A DNA stretch of 64,000 nucleotides from Orthosia cruda (taxonomy: Eukaryota; Arthropoda; Insecta; Lepidoptera; Noctuidae). The translations under genes and the position numbers were made by a program. This document shows, piece by piece, positions 39,575 through 49,893 of this stretch (within the stretch, counting starts at the first letter, position 1; each line of letters opens with the position of its first letter). The notes under the pieces were generated by a model. That model made no database searches. It was given only the letters and a program-made list of their open reading frames with translations, and was not told the origin of the DNA. Where the stretch lies: NCBI GenBank assembly GCA_964057195.1, contig OZ059839.1, forward strand, positions 3,348,001-3,412,000, read 5' to 3'.

Positions 39575-40690
39575 TTGGAATGGACGGGAAACGAGAAGTG
39601 CGAGATTTATACCGACTATAGTAAGTGTTTCGACCGTATTGATCATTGTATGCTGCTGAAGAAGCTGCTTCTCGCCGGAATACACGGTGACCTGTACCGG
39701 TGGTTCTCCTCCTATATAGAGAACAGAACACAGGCTGTCGTGCTTCAGGGCTACACCTCTGGTTGGAATTCTGTCCCTTCAGGCGTACCTCAAGGGTCCA
39801 TTTTGGGTCCTCTGTTATTTATATTGTTCATTGCAGATATCAAACAATGCTTTCGTCATTCGTATATTTTACTTTATGCTGATGACATGAAGAATCATAA
39901 AATTGTGCGAGATATGTCTGATGCATGTCAATTGCAAGACGACCTGCATCGGTTTGAAACATATTGCATCCGTAACAAACTCCAATTAAATGTCTCTAAA
40001 TGCTTCCTCCTTGCATTCTCACGTTGTATTTATTTGATATATTTTAATTACACCTTGAACGGTCAGCTCATTGGCAGGTTAAATAGCTTAAGAGATTTAG
40101 GAGTAATCATAGACAGCAAGCTTCTGTTTGATCAACATGTAAATAGCATAGTTGCAAAGGCTTCCAAAGCTCTGGGATTTATATTACGCACCACGGCCTG
40201 TTTCCGATCTCTCAAACCTGTTAAGATCTTGTATTGTTCTTTCGTGCGCAGCCCTTTAGAATACTCGTCTCAGGTTTGGAACCCGCAGTATGAGACCTAT
40301 AAGTCCCGTATTGAAGGCGTCCAAAGAAAATTCCTACGTTATCTGGATTATAGGGCTAAGCAATACTCAGTTGACTACGAGCACCGCTGCAAACGGTACC
40401 ACTTCCTTCCTCTGGAGATGAGACGTTATATTGGGGACATGAGTCTACTTTTGGGTATAGCAAATGGCCACATTGACTGTCCTGCACTCGTTGCTAATCT
40501 GTCATTACGCACGAACCTGATGGGATTACGACAGCGGGCATTACTGAGTTTGCCTATCGCAATGACTAAATGTAGACGGAATGTTTTTTCGATAAGAAGT
40601 GCACTTTGTTTCAATAAGCTACCTGTGGACCTTAATGTCGACTTGTTTTGTACCAGTGTGGCGACATTGAGTCGGCTATTGGCACAGTAA
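39575..40690 (+). CDS. Non-LTR retrotransposon reverse transcriptase, 5'-truncated
   Basis: A 371-codon frame with no stop or frameshift. It holds the second half of a LINE ORF2: reverse transcriptase motif A (TDYSKCFDRIDH, residues about 13-24), motif B (SGVPQGSILGPLLF, about 69-82), the catalytic YADD (101-104), then the thumb and C-terminal region (ALGFILRTT, LEYSSQVWNP, IEGVQRKFLRYL, ALCFNKLPVDLN). It copies element RNA into DNA at a nicked target. The full protein of Jockey/CR1-group elements is about 900-1000 residues with an N-terminal endonuclease, absent here, and the first methionine lies within the truncation. The 3' UTR runs to an AAAT-rich tail at 40858-40905. Intact frame suggests a recent, dead-on-arrival insertion. 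Confidence 0.9.
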   Translation: MEWTGNEKCEIYTDYSKCFDRIDHCMLLKKLLLAGIHGDLYRWFSSYIENRTQAVVLQGYTSGWNSVPSGVPQGSILGPLLFILFIADIKQCFRHSYILLYADDMKNHKIVRDMSDACQLQDDLHRFETYCIRNKLQLNVSKCFLLAFSRCIYLIYFNYTLNGQLIGRLNSLRDLGVIIDSKLLFDQHVNSIVAKASKALGFILRTTACFRSLKPVKILYCSFVRSPLEYSSQVWNPQYETYKSRIEGVQRKFLRYLDYRAKQYSVDYEHRCKRYHFLPLEMRRYIGDMSLLLGIANGHIDCPALVANLSLRTNLMGLRQRALLSLPIAMTKCRRNVFSIRSALCFNKLPVDLNVDLFCTSVATLSRLLAQ

Positions 40691-40905
40691 TTTTTCAAGG
40701 ATGGTTAACTTGTCTACTGCACTAATTATATCAACTTGTATGTACTTTCTTTTTATCGACTTTTTTTTTTACTAACTATATGTGGAGGCTTGTTATTAGC
40801 TATTTTTTGTAATATTACATTCTTTATGTCACTGGTTTGTTAGTCTGTAAGCCTTCTTTAAAATAAAATAAATAAATAAATAAAATAAACAAATAAACAC
40901 TAAAA
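40691..40905 (+). repeat. 3' UTR and AAAT tail of the LINE at 39575
   Basis: Follows the stop codon. TTCTTTAAAATAAAATAAAT and repeated AAAT units form the simple tail typical of non-LTR elements. No unambiguous target duplication with the sequence left of 39575. Confidence 0.7.
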
Positions 40906-41039
40906 AAATATTTTGATTTTGAAGCGACCATAAATACTCTTCTCCAGTTTGACTTTTTTTTAATGTCCACTCTTAACAGGTTTACTGTCCAATTAGTAAA
41001 ACAATATAATGAATCATATATGATTCATTGGACGAGGAA

Positions 41040-41530
41040 ACTGTTAATGTCTTATTCCTCGGATTCAGATACCATCGCAGGTCACAAACCAAGCGCTCTC
41101 TGTCTCCAGAGAAATGAACCAACAAGCAGAGATTTAGAAAACGCTGCATTCACGACGACTGTCACTTTGTGGTTACCATGCCACTGAAGGAACAACGAAT
41201 GTTAGCTTCAGTCAAGGGTGATAAACTTAATGCAAGTTGTCAGTTCATGTCTTGTGAGCGTTGTCTTAAAGCTTGTCTTAAAATACAGGTATAGATAGGG
41301 AGTTTCACCAAGCGGTCTTCATTCAAATTCGTATTTTTTTATAAAGTACACCACTTCGTTCTCCAAGTGTGTCCTTTACAACATATATTTAACCTCATTT
41401 ATTTATACCCATTTTTTTGGGATTCCTCGATATCAGATACTGTCGCAGCCCAGCACTCTCAGAATTAGGAAACGCTGCATTAAGGACGACTAATACTTTA
41501 TGCCAGTCGCCGCTGAAGGAACAACCAAAC
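41040..41530 (+). repeat. Local direct duplication, two diverged copies
   Basis: 41050-41200 and 41425-41525 share TTCCTCGGATTCAGATAC (GGATTCCTCGATATCAGATAC in the second), GAAAACGCTGCATT and CGCTGAAGGAACAAC. Spacing is about 350-375 bases. Either a tandem duplication or two neighbouring copies of an unnamed repeat. Confidence 0.5.
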
Positions 41531-41799
41531 AAATCAAATCAGATCTATCAGAATTATCTAGATCCACGATCAACACAATAATTCATAATACGCTTCTTCT
41601 TATTATACCATTTTAATCGTCTATTCTCGTATCAGTTTTTCATTATGAGAAATGGCTAGCTGCCTCACTCCAGTAAACTCCCATCCTCGTATTCCTTGTC
41701 CTCTACTCCCCTCTGTTCCCCTCTTACTCCTTCTGCTTCCATTGGATAACCACTTAATTCTACTCTCATCTTCAGGTATCTGCTGGCAACGCGAAATAG

Positions 41800-42190
41800 A
41801 GCCTAATTTCGAAAAATCTTCACCAAAGAGGTGCATAATTTTGAGGGCATATCTGTCTTATCATATCTGCCTCCTTCCAGATTTCTTGAAGCCATCGCTT
41901 TAACCCGGGCAGCTTGTTGGGAAATGAACCCAACACTTCGGCCGGCAGGAGCGCGCAGTCTACGCTGCACACACATCTGCGTAGCCCACACGGCATTGGT
42001 GTGTGAGAGCGCAGCGCGGTGACAACGGCGACGCGGTGCGGCTCGGCGAAGGGAACCACTCGCTTCCACGGGCTCCACCAAACCTTTCAAATTAAACCAA
42101 TACTGCTTGTTCGGGACAGTTGTGTTCAAATATAACGGCATGGAACCAAAGCTTATAAAAATACAGTCCACTTCAATTCATCCACGAGTT
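41800..42190 (-). repeat. GC-rich repeat, copy 2
   Basis: Same orientation as copy 1, 4.45 kb away. On the minus strand a 122-codon frame (42171-41803) includes LKGLVEPVEASGSL and ATQMCVQRRLRAPAGRSVGF. The word GGGTTCATTTCCC (41925-41937, minus) resembles a pol III B box. The pair flank the LINE at 39575, but there is no sign that they are the LTRs of one element (no primer-binding site or gag/pol between them). Confidence 0.55.
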
Positions 42191-42779
42191 ATCACAGATG
42201 ATAACACTGTCGGCGTGACTGATGATTCACATTTAATTTGGAATCATCGTTACGACGATGAAAAAGAACTGGCTTTTTCAGTATCGCAAAGAATTCAATT
42301 ATGTATACCTATAACACCTTTTTTGTATGAGAAGCCTACTGTAGAACACAGACTGATATTTTACGAAAACATTATTTTTACACTATTAACTCTTTCTTAG
42401 AACCGGAATTCATCTTAGACTACACACATGCCCAATATGTCAAAACACTTAAATTATTATTTTCTTAACTATATTTTACAACAATATCAATATGTTATAC
42501 AAATTTTTTTTTTTTTTTTAACTAGTACCAATAGACGAAATTAAAATCTCGAAAGCCTGGAGAACTTCGGAACTATTATGATAGTAAATTAAAGAGTGCT
42601 ACAAAAGTAACCATTTTGCTTAGTAAGATTGTATTTTGTTTGACGTTTGTTTGTTTACCTTTTATTTGTTGCTCCAGCGAATAGAGTATAGAGCCTCTTA
42701 AGCTTTACTTTTTAACAGGTGACAATCTGACAAGACGACAATTTTTTTTTTCAAACTTTCGCTTTATCTTAAAATTAAA
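42191..42779. other. No recognised feature
   Basis: AT-rich. A 97-codon plus frame (42107-42400) runs out of the GC-rich repeat and has no motif. Confidence 0.45.
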
Positions 42780-42905
42780 CTGAACCTGTGGTTGATTTAT
42801 GCCGTTCTAATACCTACAACTAGCCTAAAATAAATTTAAACAAATACCACTGGTATTTGTTTCAATTCATATTTATTTTCTATTCCTAACGAATACCACT
42901 CTTTA
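42780..42905 (+). repeat. Dispersed repeat, pair with 2100-2262
   Basis: GATTTATGCCGTTCTAATAC, GGTATTTGTTTCAATTC and ATATTTATTTTCTATTCC in the same order and strand as the copy near the left edge. Confidence 0.5.
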
Positions 42906-43905
42906 TATAATTAAATGTAATGTGCGAACGAATACTAACAACTTGAATTTGGTACAGTCAGCTCAGTCAAACATAATCAAAAATGTTTCTGTATGGAATT
43001 CAGCATAGTTATCGAATTTAATTTACACCAATGCTTGTTGCTGTTTTATATTCGTGAATATTAGCACATTCAATAGGTATAAATAAAAACTCTCACCACG
43101 ATCTCGTCACGTCACGACAACAGACAAGGCGAAAAATTAATAAAAATGTAAAAAAAGAGTAAATAGATGATGAATGACTGATTTGATTATACAAAGAGTG
43201 TATTTTCTAAGATATTTTACAATTGTTAGATTAAATGTGATTAGTTTTTGGAAAAAAAATACCTGACGTAGATATTATTAGATAGGTAGACGTAAATTAC
43301 TACGTAACTGTCGATAATAACTATGTCAGATAAATTTTAATATAAATGAAGAATTTATTTTCTGAGATATTTTGTAATTATTAGATTGTAAGTAAATTGT
43401 TCTTGTTTTGTTTTTTTTTGCAAAAAAATGTATTATACAGGTACAAGGAGGAACTAAAATTATAATAAAGTTGATAATTCATCATATTTTATTAATTAAC
43501 TAGACGTTTGCTTGCCATTTTTTTTGTTTTTAGATTTAACTGATTCTTTTTTAAATTAAAGGTCTTATGACTACATACAAAGCATTTTTACTGACTGTAC
43601 CTTATATCTATGAACTTCTTTTGGTATTAGTTTAATTAAACAATGGTATCCGTTCGGAATCGAAAAAAAAAATAGATGAAACAAATACGGAATAAAACGT
43701 AACAATTAACTATGTCTCTTGTGTTCTCGTGTTTTCATCGACCTGACAATTAAGAATGTTTTTTTTTAACTATGTTTGACGCGTGGGCCGTGATTGTGAT
43801 CCTAATTTCATCTAAACCCTTTCAGCTGTTGAGAAGCGATTCGTCAACAAACACTAAACATACAGAATGCCCCAGTAATAGTAGTTTATGTAACAGTCAT
43901 ATAAA
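42906..43905. other. No recognised feature
   Basis: About 1 kb of very AT-rich sequence. A weak inverted relative of the repeat at 42780 lies at 43615-43705. Nothing coding. Confidence 0.45.
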
Positions 43906-43909
43906 TAAA

Positions 43910-43972
43910 CAGGTTATTAAAACTCGGCTTCGCCTCGTGTGATAATAGTATCACACGAGTGTTTTAATACCT
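43910..43972. repeat. Hairpin element
   Basis: CCTCGTGTGATA and TATCACACGAGT face each other across ATAG. The outer arms GGTTATTAAAACT and TGTTTTAATACC continue the pairing, apart from an extra CGGCTTCGC on the left. A similar ACTCGG ... CGAGG word pair occurs near 44765-44790. Confidence 0.7.
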
Positions 43973-44261
43973 AATTATATGCCGTTGCATACACTATTTT
44001 ATCTTCACTCATACAGTTGAAATAAAATCAAAAGTGGAAACGGAAAAATATATGATATTATGGGCAATTTAGATTCTCATTACGCATGACTGCGCAACGC
44101 GCGCATCCATAGACAATGACACTATTTTTCTACATTATTTCAATCAGCCTATAAGCGCCAATAAATTAGAAAGTAAAATTGTGCTATAAAAAATAAAAAG
44201 TAATTTTATGATGCAGTTGTTTGAAAATCGAAGGAAAATGTTGCACCGTAATGTTTTTTTA

Positions 44262-44545
44262 CAATCTTTTAATTAACTTGCAATGTATGTATTTATGTTT
44301 GTATGTATGTAAGTAAGTTTGGGTCAAATCTTGCAACTGAATTTTAAAACATTTATCCTCTACCGATTAAGGTGAAATTTTGCATACACGTTTAGTTTGG
44401 ATGACAATGCATGGTTAGATAAATGACGTCATTCTAAGCCCAAGATGGTGGACTAGTTATTTTTGTGCACTGTCATGATACGGGTATCAAATGAAAGGGT
44501 TTGCTAAAAAGAATACGAAAGAAGCTTGTTTTAAAAAAAAAATAC
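44262..44545 (+). mobile_element. AGCTTTT repeat
   Basis: Contains CTTGCAATGTATGTATTT, GTTTGGGTCAAATCTTGCAA, GTGAAATTTTGCATACACGT, CAATGCATGGTTAG and ends GAAAGAAGCTTGTTTT. Inverse copies at 56447, 57360 and 61185 have recognisable ends ACAAGCTTTT / AAAAGCTTGT. Non-coding. Confidence 0.75.
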
Positions 44546-44644
44546 TAAATAAATTTAACTTTACCTATCCACGAAAAAGTACGGTTTCTTACAATATTTT
44601 TTAAATTAATATTTGGAACATAAGGTTGTGAGTGTAGATAATAG

Positions 44645-45240
44645 TATATTATGACATAAGTGCGGTAAGTTGAAAATTACAGCCGAGGCGATTGCTACAA
44701 GAAAGCAGAGGCTGTAATTATCAAAGCGCACGTATGTCATACGACGTTTTATAACATATTTGCGAGGCAATAAATAAAACTCGGATTTTCTTAAACGAAT
44801 AAATCTAACTTACTTACGTACTTCAAGAATTTTTACTTGTTCACAAATTAGCGATACGCGCGCACCAGCGCTTTTTTTTTAAGGCATGGACACAAAAGCA
44901 GCCAGTATTACTAATAAAGTAAATTAATATTTTTGTGTTTTGTTACAGATGTAATTAATTTATGGTCAAAATTAATTAAATTAAAGAATTAAATGTTTAT
45001 TTATTATATTTTATCTCCCAAAGTTAATTTTATTCATAAAACGTTGACCATTTTTCTGACATAATAAGTCTTTGCTAAGATTTATAAAAGTACCATTCGT
45101 TTTCGACGGTGCATCTTCATAAACCGTGCGTTTTACATTACAATAACGCACAAGTACGTAATGAGATACATTACGATATTGAAATTGTTGAAATAAGAGA
45201 CCCTTTACGAGCAAATGTGTTATAAAATAACATTAAGACA
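44645..45240 (+). repeat. Dispersed element with internal palindromes, copy 1
   Basis: Shares with 51821-52490 a conserved order: ATTATGACATAAGTG-like start, GATTACCGC/AATTACAGCCGAGGCG, CATACGACGTTTT, and GAAATAAGAGACCCTTTACG ... TGTGTT near the end. The left part folds: ATTACAGCC and GGCTGTAAT face each other. The minus frame 45011-45214 shows no motif. Class not assigned. Confidence 0.55.
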
Positions 45241-45484
45241 CTTTTAATTTTCTTGGAACAATAAATCGCGTACTTATTTTCACTTAGTAACGCAATCTAT
45301 TTTATATAACATTGAGAAGAGTTCGGTTAAATCTAATACGATATGATATCTCAGTCCAATGAGCATTCCTTTTAGTCTAGTGCCTCCATTTTATTAAAAA
45401 TATTTCTAAGATATTATATTATTCACGCACGGTTTAACCGACCGTTTTATCTTCTTTACAAACAAAGGCCTATAGTTTTAAAAA

Positions 45485-45604
45485 CTACACCAAACCCAAA
45501 CGCACAAAACATTTTGGGAATCCATTCATTATGCGTACAGCTAAAGAGTGGAATTCCCTGCCGGAGTCTGTACCTATTTCCTGATAGCTACAACCTGGGA
45601 GTCT
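45485..45604 (+). pseudogene. Jockey/CR1-like LINE 3' end, left part
   Basis: CAAAACATTTTGGGAATCC and GTGGAATTCCCTGCCGGAGT encode the KEWNSLPESV motif. The copy continues at 45982 (TAGTGAACAGGTTACTTCTA, GATAGTGGTCAAGCGCC, to 46065). It is split by a 5S-SINE, and the last 15 bases here (45590-45604) are the SINE target site. Confidence 0.8.
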
Positions 45605-45966
45605 CAACCGGAGGAGCTCGTGGCTAAATAATAACAGCCGCACGGGTCGATCTTCAATGTTAAGCAACGCTTGACGAGGTTGATCCGTGGATGGGTGACC
45701 ATTTCAACATACCGAGTTGCCTCCGTGCGTCGGAAAGCACGTTAAGCCATTGGTCCCGGCTGTCATTTGAAGATCTTTGACAGTCGTTACGAGTAGTCAG
45801 AAGCTTGAGATCTGACACCAGTCTAGCCAAGTGGTACCTTGTTACCCAGTTACTGGGTTGTGGAGGTCAGATAGGCAGTCGCTCCATGTAAAACACTGGT
45901 ACGCTGAATCCGGTTAGACTGGAAGCCGACCCCAACATAGTTGGGAAAAGGCTAGGCAGGTTTTTT
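45605..45966 (+). mobile_element. 5S-SINE with perfect 15-bp target duplication
   Basis: Full-length copy. GAGGAGCTCGTGGCTAAATA, then GGTTAAGCAACG and CCGTGGATGGGTGACC (5S rRNA-like), the CTGTCATTTGAAGATCTTTG body, GTTGGGAAAAGGCTAGGCAG and a T-rich end. ACAACCTGGGAGTCT occurs at 45590-45604 and again at 45967-45981, exactly flanking. This is the signature of target-primed reverse transcription and defines the element's limits (362 bp). The host is the LINE 3' end around it. Confidence 0.95.
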
Positions 45967-46065
45967 ACAACCTGGGAGTCTAGTGAACAGGTTACTTCTA
46001 GGCTAGCGTGCTTCACCGTCAACCACATCATCGCTTAACATCAGGCGAGATAGTGGTCAAGCGCC
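45967..46065 (+). pseudogene. Jockey/CR1-like LINE 3' end, right part
   Basis: Resumes the LINE after the SINE: GTTACTTCTAGGCTAGCGTG, CAACCACATCATCGCTTAAC and GATAGTGGTCAAGCGCCAG. Confidence 0.8.
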
Positions 46066-46084
46066 AGAATAATATAGAAATAGT

Positions 46085-46508
46085 AGTTAGTAATAGTAAT
46101 ATTTATTTATCACCCACAAAGTACAATTTGGTTTCTATATTGTGTTACAAATATTGGAGGTACAAAAAGTTTATGAGAGTCTGGAATCCAAACTAGGATA
46201 CCCTGTGCTATGGACTCCTGGCCACCCTCACCAAGATTGGAAATTACACAAATGTAGAACATCACATGTAGGACTATTGTACAACAAAAAAAAGGGAACA
46301 AAAAAAAATATAAACAATATAATAAACAAATAAGATCAAAAACACGCTTATTTCGCATTCTAACAAACATATTTGTTAGAATGCGAAATGAGAGTGTGAA
46401 GTGGAAGGTGTCGTGTGGTGTTGTATGTGTAATATAAAATAAATAAATAATAAAAATGTTTATTTATCTCCACAAATTACATACATAGCTTAGCTGTTAT
46501 ATTGACAG
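46085..46508 (-). repeat. LINE 3' UTR fragments and hairpin
   Basis: 46095-46290 (TTATTTATCACCCACAAAGT, TGTGTTACAAATATTGGAGG) and 46455-46508 (TTATTTATCTCCACAAATTA, CATAGCTTAGCTG) look like two related 3' UTRs of minus-strand LINEs. Between them a perfect 18-base hairpin (ATTTCGCATTCTAACAAA, 46350-46367; inverse 46372-46389; loop 4). Confidence 0.45.
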
Positions 46509-46509
46509 A

Positions 46510-46858
46510 CTAGCTGTCCCACGCGGCTTCGCTCCCGTCAACTGGCTACCTACCTACCCATCAACCCTACCTACTCTACATACATGATTGTTGTGTAATT
46601 AAACCGTTTACGCAGCGCACGCAACGGAAGCTCTCAAAAAGGAATAATTTTGCCCGTTTTTGCAACATTTTTCATTTATGCTCTGCTCCTGTTGGTCATA
46701 GCGTGATGTTATATAGCCTATAACCTTCCTCAATAAATGGACTATCCAACACAAAAAGAATTTTTCAATTCCAACCAGTAGTTTCTGAGATTAGCGCGTT
46801 CAAACAAACAAACAAACAAACAAACAAACAAACTCTTCAGCTTTATAATATTATTATA
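46510..46858 (+). repeat. CTAGCTG repeat
   Basis: ACTAGCTGTCCCACGCGGCT, GATGTTATATAGCCTATAAC, TCAATTCCAACCAGTAGTTT, CAAA run at 46801-46832 and TTTATAATATTATTATATT. Very close to 18978-19290; this copy carries an extra segment near 46575-46635. Confidence 0.85.
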
Positions 46859-46874
46859 TTATATATTATATATA

Positions 46875-47100
46875 CTAGCTGAACCTCGCGGTTTCACTCG
46901 CATCTTTGATTACTACTCCGCTCCTATTAGTCATAGCGTGATGTTTTATAGCCTATAACCTTCCTCAATAATCGGGCTATCGAATAGTGAAATAATTTTT
47001 AAAATCGGACCAGTAGATCCTGAGATTAGCGCGTTCAAACAAACAAACAAACAAACAAACAAACAAACAAACTCTTCAGCTTTATAATATTAGTATAGAT
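46875..47100 (+). repeat. CTAGCTG repeat, second of two in a row
   Basis: ACTAGCTGAACCTCGCGGTT, GATGTTTTATAGCCTATAAC, a CAAA run (47037-47071) and the end TTTATAATATTAGTATAGAT. A different subfamily from its neighbour, so a second insertion into the AT-rich end of the first rather than a duplication. Confidence 0.85.
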
Positions 47101-47400
47101 ATTTAGACAATAATAAAATAGTAATTTCTGAGAGATCTGGAGTCTAAACTAAGCCTAGGCCTGTATTTCAGAACTCCAGGTCCCCCATTACATCGTTAAA
47201 CATAAAGATTGTGTTGATTGTAGATTGTGATTGATATAAAAAATATCAAGGCTTTATGTCAATTAGATTAAGTTGGAGACTTAGTTGAGAGGAGTGGAGG
47301 ACTTTACTTAGAACATGGATGTAAATCTTATAAAAAAAAGTTTCATATCTCGCTTCATTTAATCATGGTTATGGTTTCTACAATTCTTATTCTTAGCGTG
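47101..47400. other. No recognised feature
   Basis: AT-rich spacer; nothing recognised. Confidence 0.4.
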
Positions 47401-48245
47401 TCGATTAATTTTATTAACTAAATTCCTTGTCGAGCCCACGGCAACGCCATCCGCTGACGCAGTCATAAGATCCTTACGTGTACAGGCTATACGCCGCCGC
47501 ACGAACACCAAAAATCGTAACCATCAGAGAATCCCACCTGTGGAGATTGCTTAAGCCGAGAACAAATTATCGAACGCGGCTGACGGACGCGACTTATAGC
47601 CGCGACTGATATGTGTGCACAGTCGTTTGGGACGCGACTTGCGGACGCGTCCGGGCGTTTATTCCATAGATAATATAGCCTATTCAACGAAGATTATGTT
47701 TGCGTAGAAACATGTCGAGTAGTAAAAGTGAGGACGAAATTCTCTGCTGCAAACACACGAGTGTGTTTCAATATATAAGTTTTCTTCCATCCACATTCAC
47801 ACGCACGTGCGAGATTTCACCTGAGTTGTTCTGACGCCTGGTGCGCCCCGCACTCCGTGCACACCGTCCGCGGACGTTTTCGGCTGACACAAACATCCAG
47901 CGAGCCAGATCTCTATAGGACGTCCGAACGCCCAAGGTCACGTCCGCGACTTACTTGCGTTTGCATAACTGAATGTACATTCATTACACAGATACTCTAT
48001 AAGTCGTGGCTGTCAGTCACGTCCGTCAGCCGCGTCCGATAATTTGTTCCCAGCTTTATGCTGCGGCCGACCTAAGTGCGGAGTCTGTTTAAAGTTTTCC
48101 ATGCCGGCCAGGGCAACGCGGACCAGGCGGAAGGCTCTGTAAAGGCACTCTGAAATGATCACTAGGCTTAAACTTCTCTCCCCAAAGATATCAGCTCTCC
48201 CAGGGTATGTTTCCACAATAACCCCCGATTTCTGAATCATCATGG
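47400..48245 (-). pseudogene. Coding-like segment of unknown origin, split by an inverted-repeat element
   Basis: On the minus strand 48243-48055 reads MMIQKSGVIVETYPGRADIF, then GERSLSLVIISECLYRAFRL and ALAGMENFKQTPHLGRPQHK without stops; after the element at 47557-48053, 47552-47487 reads LKQSPQVGFSDGYDFWCSCG and stops. The composition is protein-like and the split by a mobile element implies the two halves were once joined. I do not recognise the protein; a LINE ORF or a lost host exon are both possible. Confidence 0.35.
47557..48053. mobile_element. Inverted-repeat element, about 500 bp, GC-rich ends
   Basis: Left GAGAACAAATTATCGAACGC and inverse right GGGAACAAATTATCGGACGC, continuing GGCTGACGGACG; the repeats then run on through several CGCGACTTATAG-type words. 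The interior has further GTCCG/CGGAC words. Non-coding; target duplication uncertain. Confidence 0.75.
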
Positions 48246-48688
48246 TCCTGTTTCATTAAAAAGTATAAATTTCTAACTACCAGCTACCCATTAAAAGTAA
48301 AAAAAACCACTGCATCTAAAATTATGTTACTGTAAAAGAAAAGAATCGGACATTTCTAAATAATGACAGGTCGGATCAGCACTTCCGTGGCATTCTATCT
48401 TTTTTGCTCACAGATTGCTAATGATCGCAGGAAGTAGACAATCTTATATGTATTATTTGTACACTAGTGCATCACCTGGTTTTGCTCAACTTGAGATGAT
48501 ATACTATAAGAATTTCTGTAAGAATTTTAATGTTGTTAAGAATAGAATACAATTATTTATTGTACACCAAAATCTTAATTTTGGTTCTAAAGTATGGTGA
48601 CAAAAATCTTAATTCTATGGGTAAAATGGCGGTCTTATCGCCGACTGCAAAACAGACGTCCAGTTTTAGAAAAAAAACCAGCTACTGC
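48246..48688. other. No recognised feature
   Basis: AT-rich; a 61-codon plus frame (48415-48600) without motif. Confidence 0.4.
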
Positions 48689-48689
48689 C

Positions 48690-48882
48690 AGCGGCTTCCC
48701 GCGTGAATGTCAAAAAATATCCCAAAGAAGCATTTTCCCGTGATAAAAAGCTCCTATGTGCTATTCCTGACTATAATCTATCTCAGTGCCAAATTTCATC
48801 CAGATCCGTCCAACCATTTGAGCGTGAAGAAGTAACAAAAACACACACTCACAAACTTTCGCCTTTATAATATTAATTGTGA
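48690..48882 (+). repeat. CTAGCTG-like repeat
   Basis: CAGCTACTGCCAGCGGCTTC, TAAAAAGCTCCTATGTGCTA, GCCAAATTTCATCCAGATCC, GAGCGTGAAGAAGTAACAAA and CTTTCGCCTTTATAATATTA, the variant without a CAAA run. Confidence 0.65.
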
Positions 48883-48894
48883 TGTGTTGTGATA

Positions 48895-49105
48895 ACTTGG
48901 TTTAGATATAACAAAAGAGTATTACTATGGTTTACAATTCTGCTAGCATCTCCTCGGAATTAAACGTAGGTACATATCATTCCATCATCAGTATTCCGAA
49001 CGGAAGACGTTCACGGCTGGACATAGGCCTCCCCCACGTACCGGCGCATTGACCGGTCTCGCATGCAGTGGACTCCTGTAGCCTTCACCAGGTCATCGGT
49101 TCATA
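48895..49105 (-). repeat. Short repeat plus RTE-like 3' tail
   Basis: 48929-48975 repeats 17551-17600 (ACAATTCTGCTAGCATC, CGTAGGTACATAT). 48990-49105 is the inverse of an RTE tail (GACGTTCACGGCTGGACATA, CCTCCCCCACGTACCGG, CACCAGGTCATCGG). Confidence 0.6.
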
Positions 49106-49254
49106 TAAACAACGTTACATTACGTCTGTAGGACAGTGAACTTATAGCATATCTACATAAGTCCAGTGTAATATCGGACGAGTGGCTTTAGCCATCAACT
49201 GAACAAAAATCCAGACTCCAGGCTGATGTAGAGAAATTCGAAATGGAAAATCCC

Positions 49255-49335
49255 AAAAACTGTCCCCGACCCGAGCATTGTGCCCAGGACCTCCTGTTCA
49301 GAAGTTGCGCTTGCAAGCACTAGACCATCGAAGCA
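49255..49335 (-). repeat. Possible tRNA-headed SINE, decayed
   Basis: On the minus strand GATGGTCTAGTGCTTGCAAG resembles a tRNA A-box region and GAGGTCCTGGGCACAATG resembles a decayed B-box region (GGTTC lost). Suggestive only. Confidence 0.3.
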
Positions 49336-49890
49336 ATTTTAAGAAAGAAAATTTTCTTCTTCTTCGGTACACTCGGCAGAGTGGTCGTGGTCAGCATGAC
49401 GCAGTGAGACACTGGGCCACCATGATTCGCCTCACGGTGCAACCCCATCCCTCCCTTTCGGCTGTGATTCGTGTGCACTCATGCAGTGGACTGCCCACTG
49501 CAGACTTGATCTGGTCGCTCCATCGCATGGGTGAGCTGCGGCACGCTCTTGTTCCTTTCACTCTCCCCTGGACCATAAGCCACTCAATAGAGTCGTTGGG
49601 CTTATTGGATTAGTATTGGCAAGTGATATTACATTTAGTTCTTTTAAGTTCAAAAAACTTGTTTAAAAAAAAAACTTAATACTTATTATCCCTGACAAAC
49701 AATCAATCATCCGGTTCAATCAAACTGACTGGCGGTTTTGCCGCTTTGTATGACACTGCCTATACTCCAACCAAGATAAAATTCAGGCCCTGGTTCACGC
49801 CAACTGTCAACTAAAAATGCATTACACCACTTTGATACTTACAAGAATCAAACACACAAACAAATTTATTATTGTTAAGACATGAAAGTG
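49336..49890. other. Unassigned; open frame without motif
   Basis: A plus-strand frame of 111 codons (49278-49613) and a minus frame over the same DNA (49391-49576). GC-richer than its surroundings. Probably another retroelement coding scrap; not recognised. Confidence 0.3.
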
Positions 49891-49893
49891 ACT

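Noticed and set aside
41803..42171. Minus-strand 122-codon frame as a gene
   Set aside because: It is inside a repeat present twice here, and the second copy breaks the frame after the shared VEPVEASGS part.
37320..42190. LTR retrotransposon with the two GC-rich repeats as LTRs
   Set aside because: No TG...CA ends, no primer-binding site or polypurine tract, no gag, protease or integrase between them; the internal reverse transcriptase is of LINE type with a LINE tail.
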